In this document: positions 1 to 7,053 of the stretch, piece after piece
Position numbering within the stretch: position 1 is the stretch's first letter
How the letters are laid out: each line of letters starts with the position of its first letter
Source: Oscillospiraceae bacterium
Lineage (GTDB): Bacteria > Bacillota > Clostridia > Oscillospirales > Oscillospiraceae
Reading direction: 5' to 3'
Assembly (NCBI GenBank): GCA_017632035.1
Contig: JAGBSG010000004.1
Span: 1 to 39,680 of the forward strand
Length of the DNA: 39,680 nucleotides
Position numbers and translations under genes: made by a program
Notes under the pieces: generated by a model
What the model was told of the DNA's origin: nothing
The model's database searches: none
The model's input: the letters and a program-made list of their open reading frames with translations, nothing else

Positions 1-76
1 CATAGGAACCCTCTCCAGACAGATATGCTCGGACCATTGAAATTTTTTGCTCCGGTGTCCATTTTGATTTGGACAT
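1..76 (-). CDS. IS3-family transposase OrfA, N-terminal fragment
   Basis: The minus-strand reading frame starts ATG at 76-74 and is open to the window edge, giving 25 residues. It begins MSKSKWTPEQKISMV, the typical start of an IS3 OrfA, where a KW(T/S)PEEK-like stretch opens the helix-turn-helix that binds the IS ends. A purine-rich AGGGGG at 90-85 lies 8 nt upstream of the ATG and is the likely ribosome site. The rest of orfA and all of orfB (the DDE catalytic part, normally made by -1 frameshifting) lie outside. The frame is too short to decide whether the element is intact. Confidence 0.7.
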   Translation of the reverse strand, partial: MSKSKWTPEQKISMVRAYLSGEGSY

Positions 77-84
77 AGAAAATA

Positions 85-130
85 CCCCCTAAAATAGACT
101 TTGGATATTTCCGTGGTCTACTTTAGGGGG
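85..130 (-). repeat. Inverted repeat hiding the IS OrfA ribosome site
   Basis: CCCCCTAAAATAGAC (85-99) and GTCTACTTTAGGGGG (116-130) are inverted copies with one mismatch and a 16-nt loop. In a transcript entering the IS from outside, the outer arm would pair with the arm carrying the AGGGGG ribosome site of orfA. IS10 and IS50 use this arrangement to block translation from read-through transcripts. That it works so here is inference. Confidence 0.6.
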
Positions 131-155
131 ATCATATCAAACTTGCCCGGTTTTT

Positions 156-191
156 GAGATTCTTCGGGCTTTTTCAAGCCCTCAGTATGAC
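156..191. repeat. Interspersed palindromic intergenic repeat
   Basis: The stretch starts GAGATTCTTCGGGCTT, has a 4-nt loop, then AAGCCCTCAGTATGAC. The hairpin is GGGCTT (166-171) with AAGCCC (176-181). The outer words GAGATTCTTCG and CTCAGTATGAC resemble the widespread bacterial intergenic repeat of the form GAGATCCTTCG...CTCAGGATGACA. It sits between the IS end and the 3' end of the lipoprotein gene and may also end transcription of that gene. No second copy is in this window, so the assignment rests on resemblance. Confidence 0.45.
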
Positions 192-235
192 ATCGTTGCA
201 TTTTGCAAAACGCTCTTCTATGTATCACAATACAG

Positions 236-1795
236 TCATCTAATCGTTACGGCCAGAGTGGTGATAACCTTTCCTCTCTGGGAGACGGTCAGGGTGCCAG
301 TGCCGGCAGCCTTTGCGGTGATCACCATGGGATAGGAAATACTGAGATTATCACTGACCGTGTAAGTCAGATCATCCACAGTGATAGGAGAAACCAGTGG
401 CACCAGAGAGACGCTTTCACCTACTCTGAGGGTAAGCTCCTTGACCGGCGTGGAAACAACGCCCTTCTCAAAGGTAACCGTCACATTCTGCTCCACCTCA
501 CGCAGGTGGTTATAAAGATTCAGCGCGATATCCATACCCTGGGCATTGTAGACGACCTGGGTCAGGTGGGTGCCGTCGGCAAACAGCTGCGAGGTCGCGG
601 TGGGCTTCACAACCGGATCTTTAACCGTGGTATAGTTGATATCAGGGAAACCGCCGGAGTTTATCCACTCCTTGGTGATCAGAGAAGCCATGAACATGTC
701 AGGATACTCCTTGCTGGAGCCCATGTAATAATTTGCAGGCTTATCATGCTTGTATTCCGTCACACTGCTGACTGTCCAAATAGGAACAAAGCCCAGAGCA
801 GACAGCTCCTCTTTCTTGCCGTCACCGTCCATATCCTTGGCAAGTCTTTGCTTGAAGCCATTCCACATAGCGTCATACCAGGCCTTCAGCTCGTTCTGAG
901 TATATGTACCATAGTTATTGTTATAACCGAAGTTCGCAGCGCTATGGTAAATGATGGCCATATCCTTCAGGCGGTAGTGGCCGGCTTTGATCTCACCGGC
1001 GAGAACCTCCTGCGCATACTGGAAGACCTTTACCGCACTGACAAAGTAAGTCTGACCGGGAGTCCATTGGGGAAGGCAGGAACCGCCAACGGCTGTATTC
1101 AGAATCCACACCTTTTCGCCGGTAAGCTCGTTCCATTTGTAGGCAATACCACTGCCCTCACCCTGGGTTCCGGCACCAAGTGTAGTAAATGCATCAATGC
1201 CATCCGGCTTCTTCTGGGAGCCGTAGCCGATACCCAGGCCTTCGGGTTCTCTTGGGGATAGCTTAGTCCCGTGGGAACTGTAGGCCTGACCGGCATTACA
1301 GAGGATAGACTGGGCAGCATTACCCGCCTGTCCGGCACCGATGCTATGACCGGTGATCATAAACAGTGAAATGGGTGCAGCCTCAACACTGAGCTGATAG
1401 GCTGTACCGCCTATCGTCACCTTTGCTGTACCGATGCCCACGGCGATCAGGGTCTTGCCGGTCTCATCGTAGTAAACAACTGCGTCGTCCGCAGTGTCCG
1501 TGCCTACCTTTTTGGAGACAGGCTTCTGGTCTGTGATCTCGACAGCACCGTCACCCAGCTCGGATACTGCCAGGCAGTCGTCATAGTACATGCGGATCTG
1601 ATCGCCGGAGACTTGGGGAAGACGGTCCTCCTTGGGGGCGGGCACAGGATCCGGTTCGTCCTGGGGCTTCTCGCTGCCCTGGGAAGTCGTATCACCGGTA
1701 GCCGTGCCATCATCGGGCGTATCCTGGGTACAGCCGGCAAAGCAGGACAGCACCAGCGCCAGGCAAAGAAGTAACGCTAAAAGTTTAATTTTCAT
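236..1795 (-). CDS. Secreted lipoprotein with SGNH/sialate-O-acetylesterase-like core and Ig-like flanks
   Basis: 519 residues. The start at 1795 is chosen because AAGGAG (1808-1803) lies 7 nt upstream and a signal peptide begins there; an in-frame start at 1852 has neither. MKIKLLALLLCLALVLSCFAGC is a lipoprotein signal with FAGC as likely lipobox. A Gln/Glu/Pro/Thr-rich linker follows, then a short beta domain. The core has ITGHSIGAGQ near residues 147-156 (nucleophile Ser of block I), AVGGS in the middle and ADGTHLTQ near 408-415 (Asp and His of the triad). These suggest an SGNH esterase of the sialate-O-acetylesterase/carbohydrate-esterase type. The last ~90 residues resemble a bacterial Ig-like (BIG2) fold. 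It is probably a surface deacylase of glycans; the substrate is unknown. It is monocistronic and divergent from spoVAD. Confidence 0.75.
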   Translation of the reverse strand: MKIKLLALLLCLALVLSCFAGCTQDTPDDGTATGDTTSQGSEKPQDEPDPVPAPKEDRLPQVSGDQIRMYYDDCLAVSELGDGAVEITDQKPVSKKVGTDTADDAVVYYDETGKTLIAVGIGTAKVTIGGTAYQLSVEAAPISLFMITGHSIGAGQAGNAAQSILCNAGQAYSSHGTKLSPREPEGLGIGYGSQKKPDGIDAFTTLGAGTQGEGSGIAYKWNELTGEKVWILNTAVGGSCLPQWTPGQTYFVSAVKVFQYAQEVLAGEIKAGHYRLKDMAIIYHSAANFGYNNNYGTYTQNELKAWYDAMWNGFKQRLAKDMDGDGKKEELSALGFVPIWTVSSVTEYKHDKPANYYMGSSKEYPDMFMASLITKEWINSGGFPDINYTTVKDPVVKPTATSQLFADGTHLTQVVYNAQGMDIALNLYNHLREVEQNVTVTFEKGVVSTPVKELTLRVGESVSLVPLVSPITVDDLTYTVSDNLSISYPMVITAKAAGTGTLTVSQRGKVITTLAVTIR

Positions 1796-1820
1796 AACAA
1801 AACTCCTTGTAATTATTATT

Positions 1821-1849
1821 ATAATAGCACACGGTATATAATTTTGCAA
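1821..1849 (-). promoter_or_regulatory. Vegetative-type promoter of the SGNH lipoprotein gene
   Basis: On the minus strand, TTGCAA (1849-1844), 17 nt, then TATTAT (1826-1821) match sigma-A -35/-10 boxes with ideal spacing. They lie about 30 nt before the start codon at 1795. Confidence 0.55.
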
Positions 1850-1856
1850 CATTTTT

Positions 1857-1885
1857 TCATAAATGTGCCTGTGCTGGGCATGCTA
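1857..1885 (+). promoter_or_regulatory. Candidate sigma-G promoter of spoVAD-spoVAE
   Basis: TCATA (1857-1861), a 17-nt spacer and CATGCTA (1879-1885) fit the forespore sigma-G pattern GHATR-N17/18-CATNNTA except for the first -35 base. spoVA operons are sigma-G dependent in Bacillus, which supports the reading. It is a match by eye only. Confidence 0.45.
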
Positions 1886-1909
1886 TAAAAAAACCAAGAG
1901 GTGCTGAAT

Positions 1910-2929
1910 ATGGCAAATCACAAACGGGGCAAACAAAGCTTTATCCTGCCGGAAAAGCCAGTGATCACAGCCTGGGCCAGTGTTGCAGGAAAAAAAGAAA
2001 AGCAAGGACCTCTGGGCAAGGAGTTTGACCTGACCCAGGACGATTCCTACTTCGGGCAAAAGACCTGGGAACAGGCTGAAAAGAAAATGCAGCAGCTGGC
2101 ACTGGACACCCTCGCAAAGAAGGCGGGTATGGCAAGGGAGCAGTTCGAGCTGGTATTCTCCGGAGATCTTTTGAACCAGTGCATTGGCTCTTCCTTTCCC
2201 CTGCGCAATACCGGCATTCCTCATTTGGGACTGTATGGCGCCTGCTCGACTATGGCCGAAAGTCTGCTGCTGGCAGCCATGACGGTAGGCGGTGGATTTG
2301 CCGACAAGGTCGTTGCCATGACCTCTTCCCATTTCGCCTCGTCAGAGCGGCAGTACCGCTTCCCTCTTGGCTACGGCGGTCAACGGACACCCACTTCACA
2401 ATGGACCGTCACCGGCTCCGGTGCGGCGCTGGTATGCGCAAAGGGTAAAGGACCGAGAATCGAAGCCTGCACCATCGGTACTGTGACGGACCTCGGCATT
2501 AAGGATGCCAACAACATGGGCGCTGCCATGGCTCCCGCGGCCCTTGCGACCATCAAAGCTCACTTTGAGGATATGGGCGTCAGCGCGGCTGATTTTGACC
2601 TGATCGTTACAGGCGATCTGGGACAGCTGGGCAAGGAGGTCCTGCTCAGTCTCAGCCGAAAGGAGGGCCTGAGCCTGGGCGGCAAGCTGACGGACTGCGG
2701 AACCCTGGTATTTGACAACACACGGCAGGATGTTCACGCTGGCGGCTCCGGCTGTGGCTGCAGCGGCATCACCCTGTGCTCTCACCTGCTGAACAAGCTG
2801 CATACCGGAAAGCTCAAGCGCATCCTGTTCTGCGGAACAGGCGCTCTGCTCTCTCCTACCTCTACCCAGCAGGGACTGCCCATACCCGGCGTGTGTCACG
2901 CCGTATCCATCTGTGGAGGGAATGCATAA
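1910..2929 (+). CDS. spoVAD: Stage V sporulation protein AD (DPA-binding, thiolase-like fold)
   Basis: 339 residues, against about 338 in Bacillus. The ATG at 1910 is preferred to a GTG at 1901, since AGAGGTG at 1896-1902 is then 7 nt upstream. SpoVAD binds dipicolinic acid and, in the SpoVA channel, helps move Ca-DPA into the forespore and release it on germination. Recognisable parts include RGKQSFILPEKPVI at the N-terminus, LGLYGACSTMAESL mid-protein, and HAGGSGCGCSG near the C-terminus, all in a thiolase-like frame typical of this family. spoVAE follows after 1 nt. The usual upstream partner spoVAC is not here; the upstream neighbour is a divergent lipoprotein gene. Confidence 0.93.
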   Translation: MANHKRGKQSFILPEKPVITAWASVAGKKEKQGPLGKEFDLTQDDSYFGQKTWEQAEKKMQQLALDTLAKKAGMAREQFELVFSGDLLNQCIGSSFPLRNTGIPHLGLYGACSTMAESLLLAAMTVGGGFADKVVAMTSSHFASSERQYRFPLGYGGQRTPTSQWTVTGSGAALVCAKGKGPRIEACTIGTVTDLGIKDANNMGAAMAPAALATIKAHFEDMGVSAADFDLIVTGDLGQLGKEVLLSLSRKEGLSLGGKLTDCGTLVFDNTRQDVHAGGSGCGCSGITLCSHLLNKLHTGKLKRILFCGTGALLSPTSTQQGLPIPGVCHAVSICGGNA

Positions 2930-2930
2930 T

Positions 2931-3287
2931 ATGGATTATCTGAAAGCGTTTTTGATCGGCGGACTGCTGTGCTTGATTGGACAGGTTTTAATCGATAAAA
3001 CCAAGCTGACCCCGGCCAGGATCCTGGTCAGCTATGTGGTGATCGGTGTATTTTTGGGTGCTATCGGCGTATACGAATCACTTGTGGAGTTTGCGGGTGC
3101 TGGTGCCACTGTGCCGCTGACAGGCTTTGGCTACACCCTTGCCAAGGGCGTAAAGGAAGCCGTCAGTGAATCCGGCTTCCTCGGTGTATTGACCGGTGGA
3201 CTGAAGGCCACTGCCGGTGGCATCGCTGCCGCCATTACAGCCGGTCTTCTAGTCAGCCTGATTTTCAGGCCCAGGGATAAATCCTGA
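2931..3287 (+). CDS. spoVAE: Stage V sporulation protein AE (SpoVAEb type), membrane protein
   Basis: 118 residues, the length usual for SpoVAEb. The start at 2931 is set by GGAGGG (2915-2920) 10 nt upstream; an ATG at 2922 is too close to it. It begins MDYLKAFLIGGLLCLIGQVLIDKTKLTPARILV, a family-typical start, and has about four hydrophobic segments with a basic C-terminus (FRPRDKS). It is the membrane part that works with SpoVAC and SpoVAD in DPA transport across the inner spore membrane. It is translated next to spoVAD (stop at 2927-2929), so the two are one operon. Confidence 0.92.
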   Translation: MDYLKAFLIGGLLCLIGQVLIDKTKLTPARILVSYVVIGVFLGAIGVYESLVEFAGAGATVPLTGFGYTLAKGVKEAVSESGFLGVLTGGLKATAGGIAAAITAGLLVSLIFRPRDKS

Positions 3288-3349
3288 TAATTGGGGAATG
3301 CTAGGATAGCGGCAGAACCGCGAAAATGTTCAAAACGGAGGAAATTACA

Positions 3350-3493
3350 ATGAACAATCAGAATCAGAACCGTTACCAGAATCAGAACAACAACCAGAAT
3401 CAGAACAGCAACCAGAACCAGAGCAACAATCAGAACAACAGCCAGAATCAGAACAACAACCAGAACCGCAGCCAGAACCAGAACAACCGCTGA
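3350..3493 (+). CDS. Asn/Gln-only 47-residue protein downstream of spoVAE
   Basis: ATG at 3350 with GGAGGA (3337-3342) 7 nt upstream; stop TGA at 3491-3493. Apart from Met1, one Tyr, three Arg and four Ser, every residue is Asn or Gln, mostly as alternating NQNQ. I do not recognise a family. The strong ribosome site, the following hairpin and the position 62 nt after spoVAE suggest a real sporulation-linked gene, perhaps a small spore coat or core protein comparable in composition to gamma-type SASPs. That comparison is inference; no SASP motif is visible. The nucleotide sequence is itself a degenerate CAGAA(C/T) repeat. Confidence 0.6.
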   Translation: MNNQNQNRYQNQNNNQNQNSNQNQSNNQNNSQNQNNNQNRSQNQNNR

Positions 3494-3501
3494 GCATGAC
3501 G

Positions 3502-3530
3502 ATGGGACGACCCAGATCAGGTCGTCCCAT
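3502..3530. terminator. Hairpin terminator between the spoVA block and addA
   Basis: ATGGGACGACC (3502-3512), a 7-nt loop, then GGTCGTCCCAT (3520-3530) form a perfect 11-bp stem between convergent genes. No clear U-run follows on either strand, so ending may be inefficient or of another type. Confidence 0.6.
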
Positions 3531-3537
3531 TACGCAT

Positions 3538-6500
3538 TTACAGCCAGCAGAAGCGGTCCATATGAAAGAAATACAGTGCTTTTGCTTTCACCGGCAATTG
3601 GAAGATACGGCTCAGGGCATCGGCATAGGTCTGCACCTGGGGCACATAGCGTGCAGTCACTGCAGGCAAGGTCTGCTCTGTTACGAAATCCGTCTTAAAG
3701 TCGATCACAGTAATGCCGTCCTCTTCGACCAAAGCACAGTCCACAACACCCTGAAGCAGGACCTTTTCATCCTCCAGGTCCGCTCCGAACTCTGTGGCAT
3801 CCTCCAAAACAGAGAATTTGAACTCCCGAAGGACCTGTTTACCGGTGCGCAGTCTTTTGCCCACATCGGTGGCAAAGAATCTGGCAATTTTCTCGCTGCT
3901 TGCAAGCTTCCCTTGCTCCGGCGTGATATAGCGCTGATCCACCAATCGGGCGATCTCTTTTTCCACAGCAGCCACATCGGTACATGCCTCGTAGCAAATG
4001 TACTGCAGAACGCTGTGCGTGGCGCTGCCGAAGTCTTTTCCTTGCTGCCGGGATGTCAGGAAGGTCGGCCTGCGCCAGGCAGTTACCGGCTGCCTGGGGG
4101 CATCCGCAAGCTCCGCCGCCTCCTGGTCCTTCACCCTGCCCTTTCGCTGGGTGGCAGTCTGCTTTGAGGGTGTCACGGTTGCAGCAGTATGGGCGTACCG
4201 GAAGGACAGAGCTTCCTTCCAGGCATCCAAAGTCGGGTCATCCGTACAGGATTCCTCCCGGGCTACAGGCTCCGGTATATCGGCATCCTGCAGCTGCACT
4301 GCCTGAACAGTGATCTTCCATGCTGTATCACCGGAAGCCGTCTGTGCCGGTCTTCCGCCCAGGGCAAACAGCGCACCTGCCTCAGTACGCCGCACGGCAG
4401 AGTACAGTACCCATTTACCGGGGCAGGATACATCGCCGGTCATCAAGGCCCGGCCGGACAGATCCATCCGCAAGGCAAGGTCCTGAACATCCTTCTGCAG
4501 AGAATCGGAAGCATAGGTCATGATCAGGCGGTCCCTGGCACGGGTCATGGCAACATACAGCACACGCAGCTCTTCACTAAGCCCATCCGATGCCAGCTTT
4601 GCGGCAATGGCCCGCTTGGAAACCGCGCTGTAGCGCACCCGATTGGCACTGTCAACGCAGGACAGGCCCAGGCCCAGGCTCTGTTCACACAGTACCGGCG
4701 CAAGCAGGCTTTCTCTGTTAAAGCGCCGGGAAAGACCGCACAAAAACACCACCGGGAACTCAAGGCCCTTGGATTTATGGATACTCATAATTGTGACGCA
4801 GCCGCCCGTGGCAGCATCCCCGGCTGTCAGCAAGCCCTTTTTTTCCAAAGAATCCAGATGTACCAGAAACTGATCCAGACCGCCAAAGCCGCTGCTGCAG
4901 AAATCAGCCGCAAGCTGATAAAAGCTCCTTAGATTCTCAAGTCGAGTCTCACCGCCGGGCATGGAGGCATAGAGGGTATCCAGCCGGGTCAGGTTGAAGA
5001 TCCGCTCCAGAAGCTCCGGCAGTGTATTCATAAAGGCCGAGCGGCGCAGGACGGACAGTATCTCTAAAAACTGTACGGCCTTAGGCTGCTTCCAGGCGCA
5101 AAGAGCCTCAAACAGGCTTCCCTGGCGCTGGTTGCCACGCAGAGCAGCCAGATCGTCAGCTGTGAAGCCGAAGACAGGGCTTGCCAGGGCCGCCACCAGA
5201 GGAATATCCTGCCTGGGGTTACTGATGGTCTGCAGCAGAGCACGAAGAGTCCCGATCTCCTGGGTCAGCAAAAGATCCATGCCGCTGCCGCTGGCACAGC
5301 GGATACCTCTGGATTCCAGGGCATACTGGAACTCCGGGCTCACAGAGCCGGGTGAGCGCAGCAATATCACGATGTCGTCTTCGGTGATAGGCCTCAAAGT
5401 GTCTGCCTGGCGCACATAATGACGGCCATCCAGCAGCTGCTCGATCCGGTCAGCAACAAATGCGGCTTCCTCCGCATAAGTGTCCTCCTGAACATCGATG
5501 CAGTGCAGCTCCACCTCAGCATCGGGCAATGCAATATGGGGTATTCCCTCACGGAGGGCTTCCTCCTGGCCGTAGGTCAGGCCACCCACCTGCTCCGACA
5601 TACATTCACGGAACACATCATTGACAGCGCTGATCACGCCGCCGCCGGAACGGAAGTTGCTGGAAAGCAGAACCTTTCTGCCCTGCCCGTTCCGGGCATC
5701 CCTGGCAGGTACATAGGTGCTGTACTTCTCCAGGAAGATCGTCGGGTCAGCAAGGCGGAACTGGTAGATGGACTGCTTCACATCGCCAACCATAAAGAGG
5801 TTCTGCCTGCGCTCGGTCAATGCAGAAAAAATGGCATCCTGCACAGCGTTGGAATCCTGATATTCGTCCACAAGGATCTCCCGAAACCGTTCCCCGATCT
5901 CCCGGGCGATGGCCGTAGCACCGCTGCGGCGTTTGCCCAACAACAGATCCAGGGTCTTATGCTCCAGATCACCAAAATCCAGAACACGGCGGCTTCGTTT
6001 CATGCGATCATAGGTGTCCCCAAAGCGGTCCACCAGCTTTATAAGGCCTCTGGCCGCTGCCGCCGAGCAGTTCAGATCCTCCAAGATCTGCGCACTGGTA
6101 TCCGCAAAGCTGCGCAGCTTCTTTTCTAATGCAGTCTTACAGGCACTGCGCACAGCCTTCACAGGCTCAGAAACAGACGGATCGTCTGCTTTTTTGGGAA
6201 ATGTCAGCCTGCCGTAGTCGATATTCTTGCGCGCAACGATCTCGTCCCATGTGGTGCTTGCGCGCAGGTGCAAAAGCTGATTGACCGTGTCCCGCAGCAG
6301 CTGGGCAGGCTTGCCCATACCGTCAGCAGCATCCACCAGGTCCGCACAGCGGCCCATTGCGCCGACATGCAGGTCCAGGCAGGTAAAGAGGTCATCCATC
6401 AGATATCGGCCGTACAGAGTCTGGGCGGCATCAGTCACACCGTCGGTCTGTGTGTGGGCAACACAGCCATCCAGCCAGGTCTGAGGGTCCAGGTGGCATC

Positions 6501-7053
6501 TGGCGCTGTCATAGACTGTCTCTATGATCTCGGGCACTCTGCTGTCTGTACGGCCCAGGCCCTGGGTATCCACGAAAGCCTGCAGGTCCGTATCTTCGCC
6601 AATGGATGCGTAGGCTGCCTCTAAAACCTGTTCCATAGCCCTTGTGCGCAGGAGCATAGATTCCGTTTCGTCAGCCACCCGAAAATCCCCGGAGATATCC
6701 AGCCGGTAAGCATATTCCCGGAGGATATCCGCACAAAAGGCGTGAACAGTGGAAATTTTGGTCAGATACAGCCGTTGAAGCTGACGCTGCAAATGACGAT
6801 TGGTAGGGTCTTCCGCAATACGCTCGGACAGCTTTGCCGCGATCTTGCCCCGAAGCTCCGAGGCAGCGGCCTTGGTATAGGTGATGAGGAGAAAATCATC
6901 CACATTGGCCGGCTCAGCCGGATCGGATATGTATTTCAGCAGTCGGTCAACAAGGACTTTTGTCTTACCCGAACCGGCTGCAGCAGAGACCAGCAGCTTG
7001 CCGCCCCGGTCATCTACAGCCTGCTGCTGTTGGGGTGTCAGCTTTTCAGCCAC
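3538..7053 (-). CDS. addA: ATP-dependent helicase/nuclease subunit A
   Basis: 1171 residues, within the normal range for AddA. With AddB it resects double-strand breaks to a recombination hotspot and loads RecA, the Firmicute counterpart of RecBCD. UvrD-type motifs in order: Walker A AAAGSGKT (24-31), DEYQD near 395 (motif II), GDVKQSIYQFR near 425 (motif III), IHKSKGLEFPVV near 755, and LRVLYVAMTRAR near 837 (motif VI). The RecB-type nuclease domain is intact: GSATHSVLQ near 1010, GVVDC at 1102-1106 and IDFKTD at 1117-1122. The start codon overlaps the last 8 nt of addB, so translation is probably coupled. The gene ends 8 nt before a hairpin. Confidence 0.96.
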   Translation of the reverse strand: MAEKLTPQQQQAVDDRGGKLLVSAAAGSGKTKVLVDRLLKYISDPAEPANVDDFLLITYTKAAASELRGKIAAKLSERIAEDPTNRHLQRQLQRLYLTKISTVHAFCADILREYAYRLDISGDFRVADETESMLLRTRAMEQVLEAAYASIGEDTDLQAFVDTQGLGRTDSRVPEIIETVYDSARCHLDPQTWLDGCVAHTQTDGVTDAAQTLYGRYLMDDLFTCLDLHVGAMGRCADLVDAADGMGKPAQLLRDTVNQLLHLRASTTWDEIVARKNIDYGRLTFPKKADDPSVSEPVKAVRSACKTALEKKLRSFADTSAQILEDLNCSAAAARGLIKLVDRFGDTYDRMKRSRRVLDFGDLEHKTLDLLLGKRRSGATAIAREIGERFREILVDEYQDSNAVQDAIFSALTERRQNLFMVGDVKQSIYQFRLADPTIFLEKYSTYVPARDARNGQGRKVLLSSNFRSGGGVISAVNDVFRECMSEQVGGLTYGQEEALREGIPHIALPDAEVELHCIDVQEDTYAEEAAFVADRIEQLLDGRHYVRQADTLRPITEDDIVILLRSPGSVSPEFQYALESRGIRCASGSGMDLLLTQEIGTLRALLQTISNPRQDIPLVAALASPVFGFTADDLAALRGNQRQGSLFEALCAWKQPKAVQFLEILSVLRRSAFMNTLPELLERIFNLTRLDTLYASMPGGETRLENLRSFYQLAADFCSSGFGGLDQFLVHLDSLEKKGLLTAGDAATGGCVTIMSIHKSKGLEFPVVFLCGLSRRFNRESLLAPVLCEQSLGLGLSCVDSANRVRYSAVSKRAIAAKLASDGLSEELRVLYVAMTRARDRLIMTYASDSLQKDVQDLALRMDLSGRALMTGDVSCPGKWVLYSAVRRTEAGALFALGGRPAQTASGDTAWKITVQAVQLQDADIPEPVAREESCTDDPTLDAWKEALSFRYAHTAATVTPSKQTATQRKGRVKDQEAAELADAPRQPVTAWRRPTFLTSRQQGKDFGSATHSVLQYICYEACTDVAAVEKEIARLVDQRYITPEQGKLASSEKIARFFATDVGKRLRTGKQVLREFKFSVLEDATEFGADLEDEKVLLQGVVDCALVEEDGITVIDFKTDFVTEQTLPAVTARYVPQVQTYADALSRIFQLPVKAKALYFFHMDRFCWL

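Larger units (their letters stand above)
1..134 (-). mobile_element. End of an IS3-family insertion sequence (partial, runs off the left edge)
   Basis: Read on the minus strand, the element starts with TGATCCCCCTAAAG at 134-121. It continues through an inverted-repeat leader into the start codon of an OrfA-type transposase at 76. A TG-starting tip, a short leader and an HTH OrfA immediately inside are the usual arrangement of an IS3-family left end (family knowledge). Only this end is in the window, so completeness, OrfB and the target duplication cannot be judged. The boundary at 134 is inferred from the TG tip. Confidence 0.7.

Noticed and set aside
3350..3493. The CAGAAC-rich stretch as a CRISPR array or plain satellite
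   Set aside because: There are no spacers; units are 6-9 nt and keep one frame with start, ribosome site and stop. No CRISPR array was seen anywhere in the window, and I recognised no tRNA or rRNA gene.
3345..3530. A Ser/Gly/Cys/Asp frame on the minus strand at the mini-protein
   Set aside because: It is the reverse reading of the CAGAAC repeats and runs through the terminator hairpin; the plus-strand frame has the ribosome site.
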